64,000 nucleotides of DNA from Fragum whitleyi (lineage: Eukaryota; Mollusca; Bivalvia; Cardiida; Cardiidae): assembly GCA_948146395.1 (NCBI GenBank), contig OX411556.1, positions 32,951,056 through 33,015,055 of the forward strand, read 5' to 3'. Of this stretch, positions 11,777 through 26,700 are shown piece by piece. A program made the translations under genes and the position numbers. The notes under the pieces were generated by a model. That model made no database searches, was not told where the DNA came from, and worked only from the letters and a program-made list of their open reading frames with translations. Numbering within the stretch: position 1 is the stretch's first letter; every line of letters begins with the position of its first letter.

Positions 11777-14700
11777 CAAGATACTTGAAAGATTTTGAAT
11801 TGGGGTCAAAATGTGATCAAAAAGGGGTCATAAGGTCAAATCATAAGAAAAAATTCTCCTCTGAAACTTATGACAGAATTTGACCAAACTTCACAGATAC
11901 AATCCTTGAGGCATGCATTTTTAAAATACTTCAAAGATAATAAATCGGGGGTCAAAATGGGGTCCGAAGTTACAAGCAAGGTTTAACAATAATATTTCAG
12001 TACAAAAACTGATTAACTGTCACAGGATCCAGGATTTTCACTTCTTTTATTCTAATGGAATTTTACCAAGGTTTTTCGGACAGTATGACATTGTATAAGT
12101 ATCAGTTTAATTTACAACTCTGATCTCTTTCAGATCCAAGACCCAGTGGACTCCTCTATTGTCAGTTTATTGAGAAAGCTTCTCCGATATGAGGATGGAA
12201 CTTTTAACCTAAAGAGAGCTATAGACTCTCTAGAGGAAATGTCAGCAAGAACATTTGGCCTCCCAGATGTGGCAGACCAACAACAGACGGTCAATGAGAG
12301 CAGGTAAAACAATACACATTATAACAGTAGCTCAGCTGTCTTTGGATAAAGCCTGTAGTACTGTGATCACTTTGGCGTTGTTGGCATTGTTGTTGGTGGT
12401 GGTCAAGGTGTAAGTGTTGGTGTTGGTGTGACAAACTTTAACCTTTGTCATATCTCTTGTTATTCATGATATCTTCATGAAACTTAGCATGTGTGTTCAC
12501 TATCACATGAGTTATCTAGACTTTTGAAGGGATAACTCTGAAAGCATTTATGTAACAGTTATGCCCCTTTTTTGACTTAGATTTTTTGCACTTTCCAGCA
12601 CCTGCAGTCAAGTGTTGCACCCATAGGCTTTGCTCTTGGTATTAATGTGACTTATCATGCAAAAGGGATCATTGTGGTAGTGTGTAAACTGTAGACCCTA
12701 GTCAGACTGCACAACGTTTGCAGGCTGACTAGGGTCTACAGTTTTCACTTTCTGTATATTTTCTGAATCTAGAATGTCCATTCTACCTTCCTGTATAAGA
12801 ATTATGAAATCCTATATTCTAGTTTAATAGGAATTAGTGAATCCTTAGACAAACAATAGACATTTACTTCAACGGCCATTTATTGAAAGAGATCACTTAA
12901 CTGATAACTTCACTCTACAATATCATCTGTATATATTGTATATTTCAAAAAACCTCAATATGCATCTAATCAATTATCTATAACCATGTCCAATTTAACC
13001 CTTATCACGCTGAATTAAAATCCTCTTAAAGAATTGCACTCATATCAAAGTACTGAAAGCCCTAGAATCTAATAGTGAAGGGAAATCTTTCTTTTTGAAA
13101 ATCAATTTCAAGACCAAAGCTACCTTGAAAAGGGAAAAATAGGTGGTATAGACAAATTCAGACTGCACATATGTGCAGCCTGATCTTTGTCTATACACCT
13201 GCTAAAGCAGGAATATTCCGGGTTCAGCATGACAAGGGTTAAACACTTGTTACCTTTGTTTTATTTATAATTTGTCACCAATTGAATTGTATGTAAATCC
13301 TCAGTATTTTGGTCTGGGTGTTGTATTTCTTTCTAATTGTTAAGACGACTCAAATGAGTACCCACAACACAGGGTCTCATTGAGAAAAAAAAGATTTTAG
13401 AGTGGGATTACCCCCTCTTATCTGTACCTATGGGGTTAATATTGGTTGTTATTTGCTTCAGCATATTGGGTAAAGACATGGTTCAGGTCCTTGGAGCACC
13501 AGAGTTATTCCTACGAGTCACCTCAACTACGAGTTATGCTGTCTTATCCAAAGATGCGGCAATCCCACAATATATTACTATGCTGCAAAACTTACCCCCT
13601 ATTCCAGAGACCAACAAAAATCAAGTTTATCCGATTGACGTCTTTTTGCATTACGAGGCAGAAGGTTATCGAAACCTTGTTGATCAAGTAACAGCCGACT
13701 TGAATCTATTACTGCGAAAATCAAAAGGAGAAATTCTGCCATCATCCGACATGAATAAAGTGATATATTCTATAAATAGAAACATAGTTCCTAGTTCCTG
13801 GACCAATCAAACATTCCAATCATCGATGACAATTTCTGATTGGTTGAGGGAATTGTCTGGACGTATAGAAATGTTGAGAGAGTATATTTTAGGTGATAAA
13901 CCAGCGACATATAATCTATCGGCATTCCTGAGATCAGATCGGTTCCTGGAGTCGGTTAAACAGACATATGCCAGACGACAGTTTAAAGATATAGACTTTA
14001 TAGAGTTTAACGTTGAGGTAAGACATATTTTGTTTATTTTAATCACTTCCAATACAATCCTGATTTTTGTTATAAACCCTTTTTATTGCCCTGGCAGAGC
14101 AGAGCCTAAGTAAGGGGGTGTTGCACTTAAGATCAAGGTAAATCCGCTTTTAATTACAATTACTTACTTCTGTCAGAAGACAACGAAAATAATTGGAGAC
14201 CTTAAATCGTAGGATGGTTATTGAACCGCATAATTTCAGCCCAAGCTGAAGTTACAAGGCTTTGGTAATGAAACGATGAAATGTGTTCATAATCTCTGAG
14301 CACATAAATCCTTTTGGTTTTAGGGTACATATATTTGCACATGTTGATGATAATTGCGCACTAACTTTTGAAAGAACCTAATTATTGAAAAGTAGACTCG
14401 CCAAATTACGTCATGGCTAAACCACACCCTGCCAGCTGAATAATAACACATAATACCCCCCCCCAATGATACTTAATCAACTTATTTACCAAATCTTAAA
14501 TATTATGCACAATCGACAGTTTAAAGATTAAGCCCTCATTGAGTTTGATTTAGAGGTAAGACAAAGCTTCTTAACTCTTTCAAAAATTGTGAAATTTTAG
14601 TCTAGTCTTAAAAATTGGTTCAATTTTAAACACCAGCTCTTGGGTTCGATCCCTGACGGCGGCACTTATTCTTTCGGACTTTTTGTCTCTCACCAATGTG

Positions 14701-17700
14701 TCGATAATTGTAGACATATGTGAGATAGCAGCTGGAGGCTAGGAAAGGGTGTGGTGGTAGTACTGGTGTAAGAAATACCAGAAATCCATTGTTAGGTGCT
14801 CCAGCTGCCACAATATGACTGAAAAAATGTAAGGAGGATAAAATGCTGGCTAAATGTAATTTTAGGTTGGCTGTTTTTCGAAGAAAACCTGAGAAATTAT
14901 CATCATCATTGGTTTTGGTATAGGTGTTGGTGTCGGTGCAGGTGTGACAAACTTCACCTTGGTCATACCGCTATTGGAATTGAAGATATCTTCATGAAAC
15001 TGGCCTGAGAGTTTACTATCAGAGTTATGGTCTTTTTTCAATTTTTTGCATTATCCAGCACCTGCAATCAAGGGTTGGCACTCATGGGCAGTGCTCTTGT
15101 TCCATTTTCTTCAACATTTTTTCAAGTTAAAATCCCAGGGACACAGATTCAAAGGTCTGAATGGATTAGTTTAAGGTAAAAGACTGAACATATTCACATG
15201 TTTCTAAGGTTTTTTTAATGCCTTGAATTGATGGTTGGCTTATATAACACTGAGAAGCAATTACACTATCAACATGAACGAAAATGTGACCATTTGCAGT
15301 AAAGGGACTGCAACACAGGTCTCCTAATGAACTCATTAGGAAACCTCAGTTAACACTGTTAAAGTTCATGATTTCCGAAATGTTGCGGAACTATATCAGG
15401 TCCACTACCTCTACCTTAACACTTTGCTCTTTTTCTGAGTCTAGAATGATCACTCTTTCCTACTGTGAAAGAATTTTTTTAACCAATCTTTTTTGCAAAT
15501 ATTTGTTTAACTGAGTTCCCAAATTGTCCTCTTTGCATGGTTGGTTACAAATCAAATTGAATCAGTCTATTGATCAATAGAATGCACCATAATCTATATT
15601 GTCAATCGAATATTACTGTCAAAGGAATCACAAGTATACAGTACAAAAGAAATTCAGCCTCATATACACTAGATTTTGAAAAAGTTTAGCTTCCTTTGAG
15701 GACCTGTATGAATAAGGATCAATATGTCCTGTAGTCTGGTGGCAAATGTAGTTAGTGTTGAACCATGAATGCACAAACAATCTAAAAGTGCCAATGATTG
15801 TAGGAGTTACCTCTCTTAGATTAAGAGAGGTTTATAAATGAGCCTGTGTGTGACATTTCCAACTATTTTAGATGTGCACCATGCAAAGACTCTGGCCAGC
15901 CTGTGCATCCACACAGTCGGGCAAGAGCCTTCACTTAGTGCTTTATAGATATACAAGGTCTCATTATAAGCACCTTTAGACGGTCATCCAATCTTATATT
16001 TGTACTATTTTGCAGTTTGTTGTTGAATATTAGCACACCACATATGTTTAAACCCTTGAAAATGCAGGCTCAATTACAGTAACCTTGCCCCAATATTATT
16101 GGAAATATTATTTAACCAACATTTGAATTTATCCAATGATCATCCAATGAAGCCTGAATTGACCTGATATTACCTGCCTTATAATAAATAATATCAGGCA
16201 GTCTATTTTTTAGGAACAATTTGAATATTGCAATAATTGCATATTTATGATAATTGACCTCACCTGAATTTCTGCTGAAACAATCTTAATGACATTTACA
16301 ATACCAATATCATTGTTTACAAAGTAATTGAGTATTTGGTAGGTTGATGATGTTAATGATCAAACAATAATGTTTTACCTGTGTTTGTATGCCAATCTTT
16401 CTGTCTGTCAGTCTGTCCGCAAAACTTTATAGAATAAATCTCAAATTTTTTCAAATTCTTCAAGCCTATTTAAGATGCAATACTTGTATTTTGCATGATA
16501 TTTTGCCCTTTGATATGCATTTACTGAAACCAATTAGCCATCATTGAAGGTTAAGGTCATCTAGCAAGTTCAAGGTTGCAAATACATATTGTTGAACACT
16601 TGTTATATCAAATTTACATGTGTATTTATTTACTCGAAACTAGGGACATGTCTTTGCTATCAAAAGAGTTATCCGTGCAACCAAGGGGAATATGTCCATG
16701 AACAATATTTTGCAACTCTAAAAAGAAAGGAATATGTGTGAATGATACTTTATAAGTGATGAAGAAATTAAGGATACAATTAATAAGCAATTAGTGCTTG
16801 ATGCAAGATTAAATGTTTTCCTATGATTCAGCAGCAAAATTGCAGCACAGTTTTTCTGAAGTGCTCTTCCACAGCTCACAATTTACTGTTTGTTAGATGT
16901 TTGATAGATTTCCATCCTTACCCCATTCGGAACAAGGCTCTGACATTTCTGTAAACTGGAAAGTACATTGGATGAAAGATAAGTGTAAATAATTTTGGGT
17001 CATAGGTAATTTGGCTTCTGGTGGTACTTTGGTCAATATGTTTGAAGAATAACAAATTTCTTTTGATGCTTAACGACCATCTACAGAAATCCTAGCATGT
17101 TATAATTTACAAACATAACACAGTAAAACACTGCGTTATATTTCAAATTTGATATGCTGAATTTAAATCTTTCCTTGAGTTTGTTTATCCTAACGTCATC
17201 TTCGGTAATGTTGGTGACATAAAAAAAATCCAAGTGCCATATGACATGCTTTCATTGCTACGCCCTAATGATTCTAGAGGTCTATTCCATAACAGCCGAT
17301 TGGCCTCACCCTTGTCATGCTCAGTAATAGTTGACTTGGTAAAATTGAATTACAATAAAATTACTGTTATCGGAGAAAAACCCGAGTTATTGTCATCATC
17401 TTGTTGGTGTTGGTATGGTGTTGGCGTTGGCCGGGCATGACTAATTTTAACCATGGTCAAATTGATAAAACTTGGCAAGTGTGTTCACCATCAAGAGAGC
17501 TATCCAGACTATCAAGATGAATAACTCTAATAGCATTTTTGTAAGAGTTTGTCCCCTTTTGAGCTCACCTGAGAAAATTGTGCTCAAGGAGAGCTTTTAG
17601 GATCACCCTGAGGCTGTCATCAGTCGTCCGTCGTCAACAATCTTAAAAACTTCTTCTTCTTCTGAAGCACTGGGTCGATTTCACTGAAACTTTACCCAAA

Positions 17701-20700
17701 TAATCCTTGGGTGGGGCAATTTTTAACTTTGAAATCTTTTATCAATATCTCCTGTACCACAGGGCAGATTTCAATGAAACTTTACCAGAATGTTCCTTGA
17801 ATGACTCTCTTCAAAAAATGTTGGCCCATAAATATGGGCTTGGCAGAGTTGGGCTTATTTTGAGCTCTATAATCTTTAAACAACATCTTCTCCTGAAGCA
17901 CTGGGCTGATATCAGTGAAAATATCTCAGAATGTTCCTTGGGTAACCCTCTTTGAAAATTTTTTTAGTGAAATTCTGATTGGCCTATAAATATGGGCGTG
18001 GTACGGGGGTGGGGCTTTTTTTGAGCCCGAAATCTTTGAGGACATCTCCTGAACTATTGAGCTGATTTCAATATTTCTTTACCAAAATGTTTCTTTGGTG
18101 ACTCTCTTCAAAAATTGTTCGCAAAATTTTTATTGTCTATAAATATAGGTGTGGAAGGGCAGGGCTTATTTTGAGCCCGAAATCTTAAAATATCTTCTCA
18201 TTTACGAATGGATGGGCAGGGTCTTTTTCACTTTAGGCAAATGTGAATGAAACTTTACCAGAAAAGTGGGTGAGATTCACCAGACCAATAAAATTCAGGT
18301 GAGCGGTTAAGGGCCATTCCGGCCCTCTTTTTGTAATAGAATTTTCACATTATCCAGCATCTGCACCCAAAGCCCATGCTCTTGTTTAGGAGATTATCAA
18401 ACTTTTTCTGATTTTAATATAACATGACCAGATTACACAAAGCAGGTATATTCCTGTATCTGTATGACAATGGTTAAACTTGTATTGCAGAATTATGATC
18501 ATCTAAAGGGATCATTTGAAAAGTGCAAAAAGTGATGACACTGGTCAGACTGCACTGACCGTGCAGGCTGACTAGGGTCAAATTTTTTCACTAGCACCGA
18601 TTAGACACAGCTGGAATAATCAATCTACATTTCTTATAATTAACTTAACCCTTGTCATGCTGATCCCTGAACATTCCTGCTTTGGCAGGAGGTATGGACA
18701 AACATCAGCCTGCACATATGTGCAGTCTGATCTTGGTCCATACAGGCTGATTTTCATTTTTAAACCAGAAAAGTTTCAGAAATTATATTTTCAAAATTGA
18801 ATTAGGGAATACAGAGCTTCCAGCTTTATATATAATTTTGCCAAGGTTTTTATTCAGCATGTCAAGGGTTAAATAAGCTGAAATATTAATCGAACATAGT
18901 TTCCTGAGGGTACTTTTTTGTGTGACAAGTCACATATTAGAAACCAATCATCATCTGGAAGCTAGGTATGTTTCAATTATTGCCTCTCAATCGTGCATTA
19001 AAGTGCAAATGTTTATTCATTTTCCTCACTGCATATTTTATGGGGAATCTGTTCAAATTTAGTTTTTTGGATGACTTAAATGTGGCATTAATGTGTGGGT
19101 TGGGTTCCTAAGTGCATAAAAGTGTAAAAAGGCTCAATCAATTTTACTGACTATCAATTGATTTACAAAACTATGTATTTTACATCGATTGGGAAACAAG
19201 TTCTTACAACTTAGATTAATCTCTCTCGATTCTGCTTCCTGGAAAATTCACCAATACTCAAGCAAATGTGTGGGCCAATGAAAGAACCAAGATTGATAGC
19301 CGCTTCCCCTGAATTTAATTGTCAATATTATTGCATTTATATGTAGGGTGACCTTTTATGAAACCACCTACCAAAACTTGAATATTCAAGTAGGGTCTGA
19401 CACTACCTTAACAAACCTTAACAAAACTGAATTGTTTTTTTTTTTTGATGAAATGTTAAACTGATCAGGTCCTTGTGACGGTGCCTTAGACCGATTACGT
19501 TAAAGAACTATGGTATATCTTAGCATTAGATTTGTAATGCATCCTTGCACTATCCCTGTAACAACTAACAGTCTTCTAGGGGGATTTGCTTATATGGGCA
19601 TATGCTAGGGCAGTGACTATGAATGAACAGAAATACCTATACACATTAACTTAATTTTACCACATGCCCTCAGGACAAGTTGGTTCAAACTTTCACCAGT
19701 CCTCTTCTCTGAGTACAGGCCCTCCTAACTTTCCTAGCATTCAAGCAATTTGAATTCAATACATTACTCAAGTAAAACATTGTACATGAGGTTATTTAAG
19801 ACATGAGAAAAAGAAGGTTGGAAAAAAGAAATAGCTTGATACAAGCAATTTCTTCTTTTCCCATAGAGTTTTGCCAACACTTTATGAGGTTCTTACTCAC
19901 AACAGAAGTTATTATACCCCCACAAAACGAATGTTTTCGGGGGTATACTGGAATCAGCCTGTCTGTCCGTCCGTCCGTCCATCTGTCTGTCCGTCCGTGG
20001 ACATTTTTACTAGTAATTTTGTGTCGCGAACTCCTCCTTCAGTTTTCATTCAATAGTAATGAAACTTCATACAAACAATGATCACAAGTTGAAGTTTTGC
20101 AAGACGCAATTTCCAAGTCTCAGCTCCCCCTGGTTCATAAATAATCTCCCCTTGAACTTAGACTTTTTTTTTCTATTTGTAACTATGTACTGATAATTTT
20201 ATGTTGCAAACTCCTCCTTCAGTTTTCATTCAATAGTAATGAAACTTCATACAAACATTGATCATAAGTTGAAGTTTTGCAAGACGCAATTTTCAAGTCT
20301 CAACTCCCACTGGTTCATGAATTATCTCCCCTTGAACTTAGACATTTTTTTTCTATTTGTAACTATGTACTGATAATTTTGTGTCTCAAACTCCTCTTTC
20401 TGTTTGCATTCATTAGAAATGAATCTTTATACAAAAATTGAGCACAAGTTGAATTTTTGCAAGACACAATTTTCAAGTCTCAATTCCCCCTGGTTCATGA
20501 ATTATCTCCCCTTGAACTTAGACTTTTTTCCTATAAACTACCATGTACTTAAAAGTTTGTGTCTCAAACTCCTCTTTCAGTTTGAATTCATTAGAAATGA
20601 ATCTTTATACAAACATTGAGCACAAGTTGAATTTTTGCAAGATGCAAATTTCAAGACTCAACTCCCCCTGGTTCATAAATTATCTCCCCTTGAACTTAGA

Positions 20701-23700
20701 CATTTTTTCCTATTTGTTACCATGTACTTCTAATTTTGTGTCGCAAACTCCTCCTTCGGTTTTCATTCAATAGTTATGATTTTTAATACAAATATTGATG
20801 ATAAGTTGAAGTTTTGCAAGACTTAATTTTCAAGTCTCAACTCCCCCTGGTGCATGAATTATGTCCCCTTGAACTTGCACCTTTTTTGCCGATTGTTACC
20901 GTGTACTCATAATTTTGTGTCCTCCATGAGTTTTTAATCAATAGTAATGAAACTTAATACAAACATTGAACAAAAGTTGAAGTTTTGCAATACGCAATTT
21001 TTAAGTCTCAACTGCCCTGCTTCAAGAATTAGAACTCTAGCTTTTTCGTACACAAGTAAAAATCTTGTGTTGCAAACTCCTCCTTGTTTTCTTTTTCGTT
21101 CACATATACCAGTAATTTTGTGTTACAAACACCTCCTTCAGTTTTCCTTCAATAGCTTTAAAACATTTATCACATGTTTAAGTTTTGCAAGACGCAATTT
21201 AGAGGTCTCAAATCCAAGAGTTATCTTAATATTTGAAGCATGATTTGCCTCTTCTGTCAAAGTATCTCATTCTCTGAAAGCATTGCGGGGGTATTAAGTC
21301 ACATTCAGTGACAAGCTCTAGTTGAAGATGCAACTTTCACTGTTTTTAAGAACTGAAGTGCCAGAAGGACCTATATCATGGATCAGAATGAAGTGCTCTT
21401 CCTCTCTAAAAACCATAAGCCTCAGGCCTCAGAGGACCTGTGTTAGTATTGACCCCTGATTCCAGAGTTTAACATGCCAAAGGATAATACAACTGTCAAA
21501 AATTGGCCTGATGCATTCAATGATCCATAATTGAAACAAAATGTTTCATTATAAAGAACTTGATTCCGCTTTTCTCACAATATTTGCTGCATCTTATTTT
21601 ACGAAGCAAGTGAAAAATTGGAACTGTTTTGTAATGTGTTTAATTAATAAACTGAGCAAAATTATATGAAAATGAATAGAATCTACCTAAAAAAAGTGCA
21701 TCTACAAATTACTTAAAGTTTGGAAATGGTTTAATGATAAATTGGAACCCATAGACTTGAGACGACTTTTGCAATTCAATGACTGTGAGAACCTCAGAAT
21801 TTGTGTTTGATTTCGAAGCAGGAAGATGATGAAATTTTCATATCTCCTTTCATCGCAGCACAGTCAATTATGTTTGATATTAAAATAGATTAGCGGTAGA
21901 TTAGAGTTTAAAACTGTTAGAACCTGGTGCAGAAAGTGGAAATTTGACAGCGCAGCTATTTGCATTGAAGGCTGTTTGATAAATTCAAGGTCGTATTAGC
22001 AATCTAGAGTTGTTCACAATTCTTTTGGACAATAATTCAATTTTGAAATGATTTCAATTTGTTTGACAATAATAATGTGTGTAATTGTGCTCCCTTATGA
22101 ACTATGTATTTTAACCCTTGTCATGCTGAGCCAAGAAAATTCCTGCTTTGACAGGAGGTAAAGACAAAGATCAGCCTGCACTTATGTGCAGTCTGATCTT
22201 AGCCTTAAACACCTGACATTATTTTCAAATAAAAAACTTTTTGAAGATAACATTTTCAAAAGAAATACTAACTCACTATCCAGCGCTCTCCTCATTTTGT
22301 TTTACCTTAATTTTGCAAAAACTTTTATTCTGCATGACATTTTATGGTTTATAGAATCTTTTATACACAACAATTAATGAGTTTTTGCTTGGTATAATTG
22401 TTTAAATCCATTACCAGAAGTTTAAATCTTAGACTGGTCCTTTTCCAAAGAAGTGCTTGCAGATGAAAATCATTAGCTGGAGACATTTTAAAGTGCTTTC
22501 TCTGTTAGGGAAAAAAAATGAAAAAAAGTCATTGTAGAAATCATAGACATTTGCACAATAGAGGAAAGAACGCAAATATAGGTAAAACTCCCCCTTTTCA
22601 AGAATATTTTCTGTTTTCTTAGCTCTTGAGTATAACAAAATTAGATATAATAAAGTAATTTTACCAATTACCTCTGCCTTTGTCATCAATTATTCTTGAT
22701 ATAAGATGTAAAATTACATCAATATTTCTCACCAGTCAAATTCTGAGAATATGAAAATAGTTGGTAAAAGTAACCTGTTGAGCGAAAGAAGATAAAATTT
22801 ATATTTGCTGAATTGTTTATCTGTATAAACCATTATAATGCTGCAGAAAATGATGAATTTATGCATTGTTTTTGATTTGAATTGGGGTTTTACGTCGCTT
22901 TCAACAATCTCTCAGTTATATCGCGACGACTGGAGCACCTAACGATGGATTCCTGGTATTTCTCACACCAGTACTACCACCACATCCCTTTCCTAGCCTC
23001 CAGTTGCTATTCCACATAGGTTTATGATTATCTACCCATTGGTGGAAGACAAATGTCGGAAAGGATAAGTGCCGCGGCCGGGGATCGAACCCGTGCGAAT
23101 TTTGACCCCTGGATTAGAAGTCCGGCGCGCTACCAACTGCGCTAATGCCGCGGCGAATTTATGCATTGTGCTATCTTCTTTCATCTGTGATTGGGTACAG
23201 TTGTTTGCAACAAAGGCCATACTTCTTTTAAACACTGTCCCGTTTTACAAAATTTTGGACCTGTCCAAATTCAAAGGTTTTGCAGACGAAAATTTAAAGT
23301 GGATTTAATTTGAAAAATAACCATTCTGTAGGGTAGGGAATAGTGTGAAAAAAGAAGAAATTGCTTGTCAGAAGCAATTTCTTCTTTTTACAAACTGTTT
23401 TCTCAATTATAAAATCACATGCACGTAAAAAGCAGGGATTAAACAGCAAAGGGTTAATAAGACTTTGGGGAAAGAGATATAGAAAAAAATATCATCAAAC
23501 CTCACTTCCACAAGAGCCAATTTTAAATAGACTTTATCACAGAATTTGACTTAATAACTCTGCAAGACCTTAATGAAAACTTGAAGTTAAAAAGGAAGAA
23601 ATGATAAAATTCTATATCTAGCCAATGCATTATGGTACATGTACTTTCAAAGTAAAAGATGCATTGAAACTTTGTCTTGGGAGGTGATTAATTAAGTATA

Positions 23701-26700
23701 TATTTTAGCTATTACTACTACCATTAGAAGTGAATACTGAAAAACTGTGTCTTGAAAAACTTCTTCATATGAATTAAGAATTAGTAGAATTCTAGTATTG
23801 AAAAGAAACTGTAGCAGGAGTTGGTGAGGTATCTCTGCATTAAACAGTTGTAACTGTCTACTGAAATTCCCTAATAAACGCACCAAGGATCTATACACAA
23901 CATGGTCAGGGAGCTTTTATTTTTTATGCATTTTCTGTGTAAAAAAAACATATAACTTATGTCTTTTAGGCCCTTTTCCCTTAAATTTGAGTTCAACTTC
24001 CTCTAAACAATCAATTAAATGATATAATTGATGGTTTAGGGGAAATTCACATCAAATTAGAGAACATGTCTAAAAAAGTTTGTAAAATTTAGGCATATGA
24101 AGTTAGTTTTCATAGTAAAAAATGGTGTGCTACTTTTAGGGAGGGCGCTTTAATCAGGGAAAACACAGTAAATATTTCACCCCAAGCCATAAAATTATGT
24201 AAAAAAAGAGATAGGCAAAGTAATCTTTCATCCTGGAAACTTCAAAATTGCTCCTTGCAAAATTTCAACATGACTCAGCCCTATGTGTACAAAGTCTCAG
24301 TACTTTTGAAGCAAAACAAAATTGATAGATTTTGTACACGCACTGTAGATAGATTGCCTGGTGGCCTAGTGATATAGGGGCTCCACATGTGAACTGTTGG
24401 TCTGTTCTTTGGGCCTCACCACCGCCAGGGTTATGTTTATGGACAAAACACTTAATAGCCAGTCCATATTCACTTAACTGTAAAATTGGGTACAGTGGGT
24501 CTAAACCACTGCCTCTTTCTCTTAGAGATGTTAAAGATCTGGAATGAAAGTTTGAGACCAACTACATAACAATGGCTCAGGGGGAAACAGTTGTAACTGC
24601 CTATATGTTAATAGGCAGTTACAACTCTTTCACGCAGAGCCATTGATAAGCTTCAGCTTTTGTCATAATACTAAAGAAAGAAGGACAGATACACTAAAGT
24701 TTGAACTACAAATAAAACCAGTCCTACGGTACTTTCACTAACTGGGGCCTTGTTTGAATGCAGCAGTCTTTACCAATATATTACCTGTTGAGTGAGACAG
24801 ACAGGCTTGATGGGTAGATAGGTAGATAAGTTAACAATGTGGCTTATCAGTTACCTAGTCTTTCCCTTTACTCTTCATTTTGGGGTGTTTAGAATTATTT
24901 TCTTATTGGACAGACAAACAAACAGACAGGCTTGATGGGTAGATAGGTAGATAAGTTAACAATGTGGCTTATCAGTTACCTAGTCTTTCCCTTTACTCTT
25001 CATTTTGGGGTGTTTAGAATTATTTTCTTATTAGACAGACAAACAAACAGACAGGCTTGATGGGTAGATAGGCAGATAAGTTAACAATGTGGCTTATCAG
25101 TTACCTAGTCTTTCGCTTTACCCTTCATTTTGGGGTGTTTAGAATTATTTTAGGTGACTTACTATTGGACTGACGGACAAACAGACAGACTTTATGGGTA
25201 TATTATAGATGGATAAGTAAACAAGCTGGCCTATCAGTTACCTATTATTTCCCTTTCCTCTTCATTTTGGACAATTTTGCACTAAACTTGGACAGACAGA
25301 CAGACGGGCTACAAAGGTGGATAAGTAAACAATTTGGCCTATCAGTTACCTAGTACAACTGTACTTCCCTTTACTCTTCATATAAGAGAGTTCACTTAAG
25401 GCATGTAAAGATTTTTTTTTCAATTTATTTCATGGGTTACAAAACTAAAAACCTATTTAGTTTCATACCGCCTTGAATTTAAAAACCCCTTCATATCCTA
25501 TAATCTATTACAATGATGCAATAATGTGAAGATTTCTTTATAATGAGATTTTTTTCATGGAACTACTTTGTGTGCAAGCTTACAAAATAGCTGCATACTC
25601 AAAATTATTTTCATTGGGGAATAAAAACAATTTTTATGCCTATTGGAATTTACAAAATCAATGAACAAAATTAAAATTGAATAATTAGAATATAATATGA
25701 GCCTGACCATGAAATTCCATCTCAAATGTGTGTAATAAAAACTCTGATCAGGGCCCGCGTTATTAAACCTTTCTCATTCTCAATTGAGAATTAATTCAAA
25801 TTTAGAATTTAAATGACTACAGGAGCTTAAAAAATAATATAAATAAGTTGTTATTTATAACAACATATCAATTATTATCTTTCATATGCAAACATTTATT
25901 ACAGTATTAATACAGATTTAAAGTTATAATCTCAATTTGAAATTTGAGTAAATTCTGATTTGAGACTGAGAAAAGTTTTATAACCTGACAACCACAACTG
26001 ACTGTGGCTCGCAGCACATTTTGATCTGAGTCTGTCTGTAACTAGTGTTGACTACTTCATTGACAGTTGCTAGCTCAAAGTTTCTGTTGGCTTTCTGATA
26101 ATCAATTCAATGTATTGTGTAGTTTATTCATCACGCACAAGTTTGTAAAATTCCTTGAAATGTCGAGCAAAGGTTCAACTCATAACTGTAGCCTGTAGTC
26201 TATTGTAAAAGTGAGTCAAAACAGGTCCTTATTTATTTGACAAATAAAATTGTATGAAAATATTAACTTGACTTTTTAGCTCACCTGAGCACGAAGTGCT
26301 CATGTGAGCTATTGTGATCACCTTTCCTCCGGCGTCCGTCCGTCGGTCGTCGTCCGGCGTCCGTCAACAATTTCTTTAAACGACATCTCCTCCTAAACTA
26401 CTAGGCCAATTAACACCAAATTTTACAGAAATGTTGCTTAGGTGGTCCCCTTCAAAAATAGCTAAAAGAATTGAAATCCATGAAAAACTCTGGTTGCTAT
26501 GGCAACAAAAGGTGAAATTTTAAGAAAATCTTAAAATTCTTCTTCTTCTCAACCATTAGTCCTACAGACTTAAAACTTGGCATGGATGATCAGTTCATTG
26601 ACCTGAATAAAAATAGCTAAAATCATATCTTTTGGGCCACCAGGTGGGGAGCACCAGGGGGGAGGGGGTAGTACTCTGGGTAAATTTTGTAATCTTTAAG

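Noticed and set aside
13807..14052. Minus-strand 81-codon ORF
   Set aside because: Antisense of exon K.
20404..20773. Repeated ORFs with 'EHKLNFCKTQFSSLNSPWF'-like peptides
   Set aside because: Translations of the ~179-base array of the HINE at 19913-21322.
23071..23154. tRNA-Arg gene on the minus strand
   Set aside because: Anticodon and T-arm pairing are imperfect, length is 84 nt, it is fused to a repeated body and the whole unit has a target duplication; it is a SINE head.
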